Assembly (NCBI RefSeq): GCF_002802865.1
Contig: NZ_PGLQ01000002.1
Coordinates: 34,110 to 98,109 of the forward strand
Reading direction: 5' to 3'
Origin: Bifidobacterium scaligerum
GTDB lineage: Bacteria; Actinomycetota; Actinomycetes; Actinomycetales; Bifidobacteriaceae
DNA length: 64,000 bases
Shown one piece after another: positions 34,408 to 43,410 of this stretch. Each line of letters begins with the position of its first letter. Position 1 is the first letter of the stretch. Below the pieces are notes generated by a model, which did no database searches, was not told where the DNA came from, and saw only the letters and a list, made by a program, of their open reading frames with translations. The translations under genes were made by a program, and so were the position numbers.

Positions 34408-35084
34408 GCGCATTCCTTCAGTGTGGCGCCTGTAGTGACAATGTCGTCCACGAGCACCGCCCCGTCACCTGCGCCATATGCCTCGATACGGGCATTTGCA
34501 ACAATGTGACCGGATACACGCTGCATCCGCTGGGCCGGAGAAATCTGCTGCACTGACTTTCGTCCACCAGCCGTGTGGACAAGCAGACGGCTTACACGCG
34601 CATTGATTCCATCGGATCGAAGCGCCGACGCAACGGCATATGCCAGCGGAAGTGTGTGATACCGTCCTCTACGTCGTATCGAGGCAGACGATGAGGGCAC
34701 GGGAATCACCGCAACAGCAGCATTGCCGTCATACACATTCGCTGCTCTGTCCAAGCAATGCAACAGACCGTGTTTCGTCACCTCGGCGACGACATGCATC
34801 AACGGGGTATCCAATTCCACATCGTCATGGTCTTTCCATCCCAGCACCGCATGACGCACCAGGCCTTGATATATCGCCGCCGACCAGACTCGCACCATCG
34901 GCTCGCCGCCTAGTATGCGCTCCCTGCAACCGGAGAACATATGCAGGCAGTCCTCGCATAACACGGTATCCGGTCTATCGCAGCCGGCACATCCGCGAGG
35001 GAACAGTACATCGCGCACCATACCAACCGCTCCATGCCACACATGTCGCGTATGGCGCGGGTCCGGTATCGATGCGGGGCACAT
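34314..35084 (-). CDS. ComF-family phosphoribosyltransferase-like protein
   Basis: The 256-aa protein begins with a zinc-ribbon (CAGCDRPDTVLCEDC, about 32-46) and ends with a type I phosphoribosyltransferase domain with the PRPP loop VLVDDIVTTGATL (about 210). ComF proteins are needed for DNA uptake in naturally competent bacteria, but homologues are widespread and the reaction is unknown. The gene starts 7 bases after the stop of the HAD gene, so the two are co-transcribed. Its 3' end runs 94 bases into the convergent S24 gene. Confidence 0.88.
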   Translation of the reverse strand: MCPASIPDPRHTRHVWHGAVGMVRDVLFPRGCAGCDRPDTVLCEDCLHMFSGCRERILGGEPMVRVWSAAIYQGLVRHAVLGWKDHDDVELDTPLMHVVAEVTKHGLLHCLDRAANVYDGNAAVAVIPVPSSSASIRRRGRYHTLPLAYAVASALRSDGINARVSRLLVHTAGGRKSVQQISPAQRMQRVSGHIVANARIEAYGAGDGAVLVDDIVTTGATLKECAYALRRQGISVLGAIVLADAVVPRYDDDCNG

Positions 35085-35090
35085 GGCATA

Positions 35091-35948
35091 TCACCGCTCT
35101 ACACCGAACGTATCCAGACAGGCCAGCAATGCATCCATCAGCGCCAAGGTATCCTGCGGCTCACGTACCATGATGCCTGCGGCTCCGGCGGCGACCGCTG
35201 GATAATCGTTGCCGTCTGCGGACATACGGTCTCCCACGAACGCAATCTCATTGGTTTCAATGGACAGCATTTGCGCCAATCGACGTACCGCATATGCTTT
35301 GTCCAGCCCATACATGCTGACATCTACGCTGGAATATCCTCCGGCACGTACTCTCAGATCCGGCAAATCACTGCTGACCGCACGAACCAACGCCTGTTTC
35401 TTGGTGTTGTCAATGTCCCAAGTCCGTTTGACTTCTACCGGAGCGTATTGGCCCAGTGCCGAAAAAGTGATCTGACTTCCTCTGTTTTCAATGCGCGGCC
35501 CCCAAACCTGTTCCTCCCACAAGCCAAGCGCCCTAGCGTGCTTCTCCAAACTGGACCGCACGACGCGCACCGTCTCAGCATCCAAATCATGTGCGTATAT
35601 CAAAGACCACTGCGAGCCGTTCCACTGGTAATATCGCGAGCCCGACGTGGGCATGACATGCAACTGCTCCCGTCGAGCCTCATCGCCGAGCTGGTCCAAT
35701 ACCTGAGAGGTGACCACTTCCATGCTGCCGCCGGAAATCAGCGCTATCGGAATCCGGTCAAGCAAGGAGATGAACCGTTGCGTCATCTCCGGAGCCATTG
35801 GTCGTTTGGAGCTGGCAAGCGTATTGTCCAGATCAAAGCCAAATACCTTGACGCGCGCGCATACGTTATCCAGATCAAGCTCGGTCCAGTGATGCACCAT
35901 CATCGCGTCAAACCCCCTTGTCGGTATCAGCCATTGGCCCTTTACCAA
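35091..35948 (-). CDS. HAD-superfamily hydrolase (Cof/phosphomannomutase-like)
   Basis: The 285-aa protein has HAD motif I with the nucleophile Asp in VFGFDLDNTLASSK (about residue 39), motif II in IALISGGS (about 70), the motif III Lys in LDKAYAVRRL (about 215) and motif IV in AFVGDRMSADGNDYP (about 238). The cap between motifs II and III is of the alpha/beta type IIB, like phosphomannomutase and sugar phosphatases. The substrate is unknown. The first 15 residues may not be translated, since MMVHHWTEL is another start. It leads the comF operon. Confidence 0.87.
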   Translation of the reverse strand: MVKGQWLIPTRGFDAMMVHHWTELDLDNVCARVKVFGFDLDNTLASSKRPMAPEMTQRFISLLDRIPIALISGGSMEVVTSQVLDQLGDEARREQLHVMPTSGSRYYQWNGSQWSLIYAHDLDAETVRVVRSSLEKHARALGLWEEQVWGPRIENRGSQITFSALGQYAPVEVKRTWDIDNTKKQALVRAVSSDLPDLRVRAGGYSSVDVSMYGLDKAYAVRRLAQMLSIETNEIAFVGDRMSADGNDYPAVAAGAAGIMVREPQDTLALMDALLACLDTFGVER

Positions 35949-35998
35949 TGAACCTATCCTAACGCAAGTTGCCTGTGCCTTGGCCTATGGTGGAAACC

Positions 35999-36427
35999 AT
36001 GCTTCAGCCACCTTGGACCAATCACGTATATCGGAACCGGCATGGACGGGGTATGCGGACCCCGATGTTCGGCACACGTCTGCCTCGATATCGCACTCGT
36101 ACCGGCATGTTTGATGATATGGTGGCGGCACAGGTGCGTCGACTTCATGAGGCTTGGCCTGAGCTGATACGTCCGCTCCAGTTCGCCGTCGAAGATGTGC
36201 CGCCTTCTGATCCTGCCCCTTGGCAATCCGAGCCCAGCATGACCTCGCGCTGCTTCCCCGCAAGCCACGGCATTCCAGCTCGCGTTGTGCTCTATAGAAT
36301 GCCATTACAGACCGAGACACGCAGCAAGCTTGAATTGCAGCTGGCCATACGAGATGAAATCGCAGCTCGCGTGGCTGAGCTTTACGGACGGCGGCCCGAA
36401 GAAATCGATCCAGACTGGGGTCTGTGA
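35999..36427 (+). CDS. Degenerate metallopeptidase-like protein (zincin PF06262 relative)
   Basis: In many actinobacteria a protein of this family, with the N-terminal RHGRGMR motif seen here (RNRHGRGMRTP), sits by DUF5719 and WhiB genes. The middle (VVLYRMPLQTETRSKLELQ) matches the strand before the zincin helix, but the catalytic HExxH is missing; IRDEIAARVAELYG occupies that place. It should therefore not be a zinc protease. I chose 35999 (MLQPPWT, with GGTGG upstream); ATGs at 35969, 35987 and 36053 are possible. About 142 aa. It is convergent with the DUF5719 gene. Confidence 0.72.
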   Translation: MLQPPWTNHVYRNRHGRGMRTPMFGTRLPRYRTRTGMFDDMVAAQVRRLHEAWPELIRPLQFAVEDVPPSDPAPWQSEPSMTSRCFPASHGIPARVVLYRMPLQTETRSKLELQLAIRDEIAARVAELYGRRPEEIDPDWGL

Positions 36428-36463
36428 TCATCACCCATAGTTCGCTGGCCAGTTAGCCGACGG

Positions 36464-38017
36464 TCAGCGAACTATGGCATCGTTGGCTCGTGCCCAAACG
36501 TACGCTGTAGACGGCATCAATGAGGACGCATTGACCATCGCCAACCCGGCAACGGTTCCGTCTCCCAGACCATCATGACCCAAGCGCACACCCCAAGCCA
36601 CGGCACCGGATTTGTCTTCCAATCGCAGTGCGGCAACCGTATCATGCTGAGACAAATCACCGACTGCATCGGACCATGCCGAATTGGCGTCAAGAGTAAT
36701 ATCCCTGTCGTCTATTTCCTTGCCGGTCTCATCGTAAGCGGTTATTGTCACCGTCTGTTTCACGTTGGTGACATTAACCAACGTCACGTCGGCGTCTACA
36801 TCATTTGCAAGAGCCAGACCTGAGTAGGCGGCAGGCTCGGCGGCCTGTCCCAATGCGAAATCGGCCTGACCATTCTCGCCGGAGCGGACGGCCCGCACCG
36901 AAAACGACAGAGCGTCCTCAGCGGTGGACAGTACGCCCAGCGCACCGTCTGGCGCCTTGCCCAGATCTACAATCTGGACCTTGCCTGCCTCGACCTCGAC
37001 ATTCTTAGCAGATACCAAACCATGATTCGTAACCCATGAAAGCGTGGTTTTTGTTTGCTCATGAGCAAACAGATAAGCGGTAACCGCATCGCCTGAAGCA
37101 ATTGCCGGTACTGCTGCGGTATCGGACTCGGCAGCTAACGGCACAGCGAAATCCGAGCCTTGCGAAGTCAAACCGTCCATCGAAACCGTACGCACCATAG
37201 CGGCGAGGGGAGTCTCCTTGCTTGAGACTGTAACGTACAGACCGTTTTGCTTTTCCGCAGCCGCCGAAAGATCGACGGACGTCTCCCCCTTTGCGGGCAC
37301 CGACACCGTCGATTGGGTGGATAACGCCATTTTTCCAGCCTGTTCGCTACCCCATGCCATGATATCCACGGTGGTCGCCTTGGCAGAGGGATTGACCACC
37401 ACAAGTTGCTGTGTAGTGCCGGTGCCGGTGCCGGTAAGCAGGAAGGATCGACTCAATGCGGTAGCCGTGCACGATGCGGCGGAAACTCCCTTGAGATCGC
37501 CCTCATCCGCCCAGGAGACAACAGTACCTGCCGTTCCGGTTCCTTGCGCTGCCTGCAGCATATGCGTATCGATGAGTGAATCGGACTGAGCATTGGATTG
37601 AGTGCCGATTTTCACATCCGCATCATCGCTGGGATCGCCGTCTTTCAGCGTTATGCTCGTATCCGAGGCGTTAGCAGTGCCGAAAGGCGCTACCGTTGCG
37701 CTGTATACCGAGCCAAAAGCCGCAAACCGCTCCTGAGTGCTCAGATTGCCCGCCGTTGCCTGAAAGGCGCTGTCGCCATATGTACCGGTATCCGCCAACT
37801 GCATCGGGGCCGGGCAATAGCTTTCTATCTGAGTAGTGCTGACGCTCTGGCCAAGCGCATTGTTTTTTGCCCGCACCGTATCCACCCATGCGATTGGCAC
37901 CGGCAAGATCATCAACGCGGCGAATGACGCCAACAGCACCAGCATGGTGATGGCGCCCAGCACTGCGGTATAGACCCGAGAACGCCGTGAACGACGGGTA
38001 GCGTTGCCTCTGCTCAT
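36464..38017 (-). CDS. DUF5719-like membrane-anchored extracellular protein
   Basis: The 517-aa protein has a basic start (MSRGNATRRSRRSR), one transmembrane helix (about 15-42) and a large outside part rich in Ala, Thr, Ser and Val, predicted to be beta-sandwich. Repeated phrases such as VVNPSAKATTVDIMAWGSEQ and LVNVTNVKQTVTITAYDETG point to two similar beta domains. In actinobacteria DUF5719 genes lie directly after the giant family-2 glycosyltransferase, as here, where they overlap by four bases. That suggests a role in cell-envelope polymer assembly, but the function is not known. Confidence 0.8.
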   Translation of the reverse strand: MSRGNATRRSRRSRVYTAVLGAITMLVLLASFAALMILPVPIAWVDTVRAKNNALGQSVSTTQIESYCPAPMQLADTGTYGDSAFQATAGNLSTQERFAAFGSVYSATVAPFGTANASDTSITLKDGDPSDDADVKIGTQSNAQSDSLIDTHMLQAAQGTGTAGTVVSWADEGDLKGVSAASCTATALSRSFLLTGTGTGTTQQLVVVNPSAKATTVDIMAWGSEQAGKMALSTQSTVSVPAKGETSVDLSAAAEKQNGLYVTVSSKETPLAAMVRTVSMDGLTSQGSDFAVPLAAESDTAAVPAIASGDAVTAYLFAHEQTKTTLSWVTNHGLVSAKNVEVEAGKVQIVDLGKAPDGALGVLSTAEDALSFSVRAVRSGENGQADFALGQAAEPAAYSGLALANDVDADVTLVNVTNVKQTVTITAYDETGKEIDDRDITLDANSAWSDAVGDLSQHDTVAALRLEDKSGAVAWGVRLGHDGLGDGTVAGLAMVNASSLMPSTAYVWARANDAIVR

Positions 38018-41000
38018 GCTTGCTCCTCCAATCCACGGGTAAGACGTCTACGCGGCACGGCTACCAGGCAGTACAACACCACTATCACCGCCAAGCACGC
38101 CAACCACGCATAACGCCAGGCACTTTGCTGCGCACGCTGCTGCCACGAGGTATCCACGTTCTGCTCGGAGTAGGAACGTAGCGTCAGCCGATAATAGCTG
38201 CCAGTATCCGTGGATACCAATGATTGAGTGCCCTCCGTTGCCGCGATGTTGGCTTTCAGCTGCTCATACGGCGAACTGTCCGCCGAGCGAGAGTCGGGAA
38301 CTACGTATATGCCGCCAAAGCCTAATTCACTGATTGTCGCGATGGCCTGCTCATTCGGATTGGATAGCAATGTAGCGCACACCTGAGCCAGCTGTTGATC
38401 AATCTCATCCGGTTTTCCATCAAGGGCACGTACCCTTTGCACCGGCGAACTGTCGATAAGCTCACCGCGGGAGGTGCGCATAATCGAATAGTTGACACTG
38501 TTGCGTGTCTCGGCACTCACGGCAAGTACCCGGTGATCATCTCCCGAGTTCAAGTAATCAGTGGTCACCATCGGCAAACCATCGCGAGAAACACCGAGCC
38601 CGCCGTCTGCATGACGCTCCAAACCGAACCAGCATTGCACTGCAACGCAACAAGCCAGAACCACCGCCAGCAGGGCACGTCCACAGACAATCAATCTACG
38701 GGTACGGGCTTCATCGGCACGCGTGCCGGCATCATCGTACGCCGATGCGTGCAAGGGGTGGAATCGTTTGACCGCACCTCCCGCCACGAGACAGGCACAG
38801 GCAAGGAAGCCGAGAATCATCAGCGCGATACCGGGCTGCGCGGACCCGGCCACCACACCGTCATCATCCACAGCAATGGCTACCCGGGCGGAGACCAGGG
38901 CGAGCGCTCCACCGCAGACGATGAGCACCCACATCAGTCGTGATGCGCGTAGCGCAAACGGCAGGACCAGCGAAGCGATAGCCAGCAGTGTCATCAATCC
39001 GAAGAGTACGGCAACTGCTATGTCGGATGCCGCCCCCTGTGCAAGACGCCAGTCCAAGGCACGCTGCACCGATTGCAACAAGCTCATGGAGGAGGGCTCA
39101 CCATTCAACGCCGACTGCGGAATCGTGATGTCTGCGAACAGCTGCCGCCACATTCCCTGATTCGCATAACGGACGGCATTGAGTATGGTGGGAGCCACCG
39201 CGAACGCGGCAGGCAACGGGATAAGCAGCAGCATGGCATGCTTACGACGCACAAACACAAAAAACACCGGGAAGGCCACGATCAAGGCAAGCAGCAGTTG
39301 GGGTTCAGCGGCGATCGGCGGGATGAAACACATCGCGCCTATGGCTGCAGCCTGTACCGATGGCCGAGGCACTAACGGATCTTCCGTGTGGTACATGCCT
39401 ACGGCACGGAACACGAAAGCGAACGCCGCCGGAAGGAACACCATCACCGTAAGCATCGGCATATTGGCCTGCGCATACCAACCGAACATAATGCCGCTGG
39501 AAGCCCATAACAGGCCGCCGAGTACACGCACCACATCAGAACGGGTGAATATGCCTGCTAACGCCCAGAACGAAAGCGCACTCAATGGTGCCGCAGAGAA
39601 CAGGATCAGCGACAATGCCGCGGCAACATTACCCAATGTGACCAGCGAAGCCACCATAAGCACCAGCAACCAAGGAGTGGGAGGGGCGGGAATACTTGCG
39701 CCGAACACCCACTGCGTGGTGGCCGATTGCACCAGCTGCCGATAACTGGCACCGGTCGGCAGCAATACATCCGAATATATCGATCCACCGGAGAACACGG
39801 CCCGGAACACAGGCCAGTGCAATGCCGCCACGGACATGAAACACACCAAAGCCATGGCCAGTGCACCACTCCAGCGACGAATCACGCGGGTGCGCAGATG
39901 GGCACGTTCCAAAGGACTGAGCAGCACCACATCCCGTTGGCTCAGGAAGGCTTCACGTCGATCGTGGAATTGCCGGATCTGCTGCTGATCTGCGCTGAGC
40001 ACCTGCAGCGAAGACATCGAGACCTTTGACTGTCTTGCGACGAGCCGTCGCGAGCGTATAGCACCGGGAATAGCGAACAAAGCCAACCAAGGCAGACACA
40101 GTTCGACCCACGCCCGATACGGCTTCTTGCTGAACAACATGGCGAGCGCCATGCCAAAGCTACGCAACAAACGCCACAGCCACAGCACAATCCATGATGA
40201 CATGGCTTTATCGGTGTACAGGTATCGCTGTTGCGAACGAGTCACGGCCATAGCCGGATTGACGACATGATCGGGATTCACAGGTTCTCCGTTACGAGTA
40301 CGGACACCCTCGTAACGAGCGCGACGGTGAGCGATCTGCGCCTGTGGAACCACCACCACACGACCGCCGCTCAGACATACACGACGGCAGAAATCTATGG
40401 ATTCGCTGTATGTGGTCATCCAAGGGTTCACGCCACGCAGCCTGATGAATTGTTGCAAAGACACCAATGCGCCAGCCAAGGACACGGCAAATACATCTTG
40501 GCGGCCGTCATACTGTTCCTGATCCGGTTCGCCGTCCACCACCAGGGAATGCACGGCATGCCTGCCGGCATACATACCGACATCATGCAGATGTTCACCA
40601 TCCCAATCGCACTGTTTGCATCCCAGCACCGTGGCACCCGGAGTGTTTCGCCATGCTTCAAGCAGACGCTCCAGACAGGCGCTGTCGCTGGGTCTTGAAT
40701 CGTCATGCAGCAACCAGAGCGCGCGGGCACCAGCGTCAAGCTTGGTACGGTCCAATGCCCGTTGCACGGCGTCGCCGAAGGAACGCGCGCCTCGCACCGA
40801 TACGACATGAACCGTCACCTGTTTGGACTGCGGCATACGCGTTACCGGTCCGGACGGCGAAGGAATGACCTCAAATGCACTGGTTTCTTCACGGCCCGTA
40901 CGCCCCGAGGCATCGGCGATGATCACCTGGGAAGGCAGTGTAAGCTGCGTGAACAGCGCTTCCAACGTGCGTTCCAAGAAACGCATATCGTTTTCGACAG

Positions 41001-41109
41001 TGACCACGGCAGCCACGCCCTCGTCTACATCCTGTCTGTGCGTGTACGGACGATTGGCCAGAGCCTGCGCCAGCGCCTCGCGAATATCGCTGTTACCTGT
41101 CGGATTCAT
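38014..41109 (-). CDS. Large membrane glycosyltransferase, family 2
   Basis: The 1031-aa protein starts with a GT-A domain (about 30-300: AAVVTVENDMRFLERTLEAL, LWLLHDDSRPSDSACLERLL with the DxD-like HDDS, and a C-terminal acceptor part ESIDFCRRVCLSGGRV). About twelve to fourteen transmembrane helices and a large outside segment follow (about 860-990), then a last helix. This domain order is conserved in actinobacteria beside WhiB2 and DUF5719. The sugar and acceptor are unknown; an arabinan- or galactan-like envelope polymer is a guess. A four-base ATGA overlap couples it to DUF5719. Confidence 0.88.
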   Translation of the reverse strand: MNPTGNSDIREALAQALANRPYTHRQDVDEGVAAVVTVENDMRFLERTLEALFTQLTLPSQVIIADASGRTGREETSAFEVIPSPSGPVTRMPQSKQVTVHVVSVRGARSFGDAVQRALDRTKLDAGARALWLLHDDSRPSDSACLERLLEAWRNTPGATVLGCKQCDWDGEHLHDVGMYAGRHAVHSLVVDGEPDQEQYDGRQDVFAVSLAGALVSLQQFIRLRGVNPWMTTYSESIDFCRRVCLSGGRVVVVPQAQIAHRRARYEGVRTRNGEPVNPDHVVNPAMAVTRSQQRYLYTDKAMSSWIVLWLWRLLRSFGMALAMLFSKKPYRAWVELCLPWLALFAIPGAIRSRRLVARQSKVSMSSLQVLSADQQQIRQFHDRREAFLSQRDVVLLSPLERAHLRTRVIRRWSGALAMALVCFMSVAALHWPVFRAVFSGGSIYSDVLLPTGASYRQLVQSATTQWVFGASIPAPPTPWLLVLMVASLVTLGNVAAALSLILFSAAPLSALSFWALAGIFTRSDVVRVLGGLLWASSGIMFGWYAQANMPMLTVMVFLPAAFAFVFRAVGMYHTEDPLVPRPSVQAAAIGAMCFIPPIAAEPQLLLALIVAFPVFFVFVRRKHAMLLLIPLPAAFAVAPTILNAVRYANQGMWRQLFADITIPQSALNGEPSSMSLLQSVQRALDWRLAQGAASDIAVAVLFGLMTLLAIASLVLPFALRASRLMWVLIVCGGALALVSARVAIAVDDDGVVAGSAQPGIALMILGFLACACLVAGGAVKRFHPLHASAYDDAGTRADEARTRRLIVCGRALLAVVLACCVAVQCWFGLERHADGGLGVSRDGLPMVTTDYLNSGDDHRVLAVSAETRNSVNYSIMRTSRGELIDSSPVQRVRALDGKPDEIDQQLAQVCATLLSNPNEQAIATISELGFGGIYVVPDSRSADSSPYEQLKANIAATEGTQSLVSTDTGSYYRLTLRSYSEQNVDTSWQQRAQQSAWRYAWLACLAVIVVLYCLVAVPRRRLTRGLEEQA

Positions 41110-41151
41110 AACCCCCCAGTGTACGCACCGTATATGAAAGAGCCTTCCAGC

Positions 41152-41451
41152 TCATGCCTGTTCTCGGTGCTCTCTTTTGTATCGGCGGCGTTCGCGTTCG
41201 CTCATTCCGCCCCAAATACCAAAACGTTCATCGTGGTCGATGGCCCATTGCAAGCATTGTTCCCGCACCTCGCATTTAGCGCACACCCGCTTGGCGTCAC
41301 GGGTGGAACCACCCTTCTCCGGGAAGAACGCTTCAGGGTCGGTCTGCGCGCATAATGCCTTGTGCTGCCAAGAGACATCCCCATCCGGCCTGAACAGGCC
41401 CCACAGTTCACGTAACGGCTCTTCGGCTGAATCGTCGACCACACCCCACAT
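41152..41451 (-). CDS. WhiB-family iron-sulfur regulator (WhiB2/WhmD-like)
   Basis: A 99-aa WhiB protein with four cluster-ligand cysteines (ALCAQ, VCAKCEVREQC), the GIWGG turn and a basic C-terminus (SERERRRYKREHREQA). WhiB2/WhmD controls septation in Streptomyces and mycobacteria, and its gene lies next to the same glycosyltransferase there, as here. The start MWGVVDDS at 41451 has AAGGAG seven bases upstream, better supported than an ATG at 41481 or the open frame from 41715. A short palindrome lies 50 bases upstream. Confidence 0.9.
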   Translation of the reverse strand: MWGVVDDSAEEPLRELWGLFRPDGDVSWQHKALCAQTDPEAFFPEKGGSTRDAKRVCAKCEVREQCLQWAIDHDERFGIWGGMSERERRRYKREHREQA

Positions 41452-41500
41452 GCGATTCTCCTTGCCTATTGAGCTTTTCATACGGACTAAATTACACACA

Positions 41501-41512
41501 TGTGACTTCACA
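41501..41512. promoter_or_regulatory. Short palindrome upstream of the WhiB2-like gene
   Basis: TGTGA-CT-TCACA is a perfect 5+5 inverted repeat 50 bases before the start, preceded by ACA. It could be an operator or autoregulatory site. The spacing of two does not fit a CRP site, which has six. Confidence 0.35.
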
Positions 41513-41737
41513 TTTGTCAAATGCCGTCTCGTGTCATTACCTGTTTTTTCTCTTATCTGTGCTATACACGCTCTGTGCACGAGAACAGTCCGGCGCACGG
41601 CTGCAAAACCATGTTCCATGTCACGACGCGCGAATGATATTGTGCCGTTCCTGCGCAGGAACACCACACTGCCAAGGTATTCGGCAGACACTGTGTAAAA
41701 GTGGCTTTCAGGCAATCGGCATTAAAGGGAGGTTTGC

Positions 41738-43234
41738 ATGATGCAGGAATCAGGTGGAGCGGATCCGCAGAACAATCCGCCGAGCTTTATTCCCGCAGGT
41801 GCCCGACGTACACGCCCTTCCGGTCAAGTTCCCCGATCCTATGCCCCGGCCAATGGGGCACGCACCCGGCACAGTGCTTCTGATCACGCCAATCTCGCTT
41901 CGCATACAGCATCGGCCGCCGGCGCATCGAGCACAACCGGCGGCGCAATTCCTCCCAGCTTTTCACCCAACGCCAGTCGAGCCGGACGTCTGGCCGGCTC
42001 CCAAACATCGACGAAAGCCGACCCTGTACACGCATCTCAATCCAGTATGGCCCCTTCATCGCGATCAGGGACCCGCGGCATGCCGAACAGCCAACCTGAT
42101 GGGGCTATGCCACGCAGCATTCCGCCCGCAGCCGCCCGCCGGTCCTCTAGCTCAGCGAGCAACATTGCACGCGTCCGTCAAGCCTCTTTACCCGCCGCCA
42201 AGCCACAAGCTTCCCTGAAGCAGGCATCGGCGACAATCGGCAGAGGGTACGGATCCTTATCCTCTGCCGCAACGCCGCGCAAGCGCCATGCCGCACGAAT
42301 CACAGCCTGCGCAATCGCCGTATTGCTGGCGACGCTGGTGCTTTCCGTATTCGGCGCATGGAACTGGGTGAACGGGCGACTCACCAAAACGGATTGGCTG
42401 ACCGATGCAGCCGACACGCCGGCACAGACCTGGCTGATCCTAGGTTCCGATGAGCGCGACGGCTCTACCCAATATGGCGGCGTAGAGGATATCTCCGGAT
42501 TCCGCACCGACACGATTCTTGTGTTGATCAAGCCAAAGAGCGGGCCAAGCTCACTGATTTCCATCCCTCGTGACTCCCTGATTAACATCGACGACCAGTA
42601 CATGAAAATCAATGCCGTGGCACAGTTGGTGAGCAAACAGAGCCTGGTGAGCACAGTCGAGCAGATTTCCGGACAAAAAATCGATCATGTGGCGCAGGTC
42701 AAATTCGGCGGACTGCAGAACGTGGTAGACGCTTTGGGCGGTGTGGAGCTGTGTTACGACCAGGATGTGCAGGACGCCTATTCCGGTCTCGACTGGAAAG
42801 CGGGATGCCATACCGCGAATGGTGCGACCGCCCTGTCATTCTCCCGCATGCGTTACGCCGACGTACAAGGTGACTTCGGCCGAAACGCCCGTCAGCGTCA
42901 AGTTATCTCCGCCATAGTCAAGAAGGCCTCCAGCGCTTCGACATTGACCAATCCTTCCAAGGTGTTCAAAGTCGCCGATGCCTCGATGAATGCGTTGACC
43001 GTGGATGAAAAAGCCACTCCATTCACTTTGCTATCCATGGCGTTGGCATTCAAGGACGCCACCGGCTCTTCAGGTATTTCGGGCAGCGTGTACTGGTCAG
43101 ATCCGGATTATTACGTGGATGGTGTGGGTTCATCGGTGTTGCTTGACGACACCAAGAACACGGAACTGTTCAAGGAATTAGCCTCCGGCACCCACAAGGC
43201 TGGACAAGTAGGCAATCTCGCGGACAACAGCTGA
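41738..43234 (+). CDS. LytR-CpsA-Psr (LCP) family ligase
   Basis: LCP enzymes transfer lipid-linked polymers onto peptidoglycan. The 498-aa protein has an unusually long cytoplasmic leader (about 1-185) rich in Ser, Ala, Pro and Arg, one transmembrane helix (about 187-210) and the LCP domain (about 230-470). Conserved sites are GFRTDTILVL (metal Asp), ISIPRDSLINI (polyprenyl-pyrophosphate Arg), ALSFSRMRYADVQGDFGRNARQRQV. The leader resembles the disordered, often phosphorylated tails of actinobacterial division proteins. Start chosen at 41738 with AGGGAGG upstream. It is divergent from the WhiB2-like gene and likely attaches the polymer made by the neighbouring glycosyltransferase. Confidence 0.92.
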   Translation: MMQESGGADPQNNPPSFIPAGARRTRPSGQVPRSYAPANGARTRHSASDHANLASHTASAAGASSTTGGAIPPSFSPNASRAGRLAGSQTSTKADPVHASQSSMAPSSRSGTRGMPNSQPDGAMPRSIPPAAARRSSSSASNIARVRQASLPAAKPQASLKQASATIGRGYGSLSSAATPRKRHAARITACAIAVLLATLVLSVFGAWNWVNGRLTKTDWLTDAADTPAQTWLILGSDERDGSTQYGGVEDISGFRTDTILVLIKPKSGPSSLISIPRDSLINIDDQYMKINAVAQLVSKQSLVSTVEQISGQKIDHVAQVKFGGLQNVVDALGGVELCYDQDVQDAYSGLDWKAGCHTANGATALSFSRMRYADVQGDFGRNARQRQVISAIVKKASSASTLTNPSKVFKVADASMNALTVDEKATPFTLLSMALAFKDATGSSGISGSVYWSDPDYYVDGVGSSVLLDDTKNTELFKELASGTHKAGQVGNLADNS

Positions 43235-43410
43235 TAGCGCACGCTAAGCGATTCAAACAGGCACCCATGTGTCTTTGCAGGTATGCTCAGGTATGCTTCG
43301 GACACGAGCGGGTGCGGACGCCGCCAAATATATGTGGATAACTCGTCAAGCTGGGACCACATTCCCCGTTTCGGCTTGCGCCGGAACGCCGGCACATTCA
43401 CGCTGAATGT

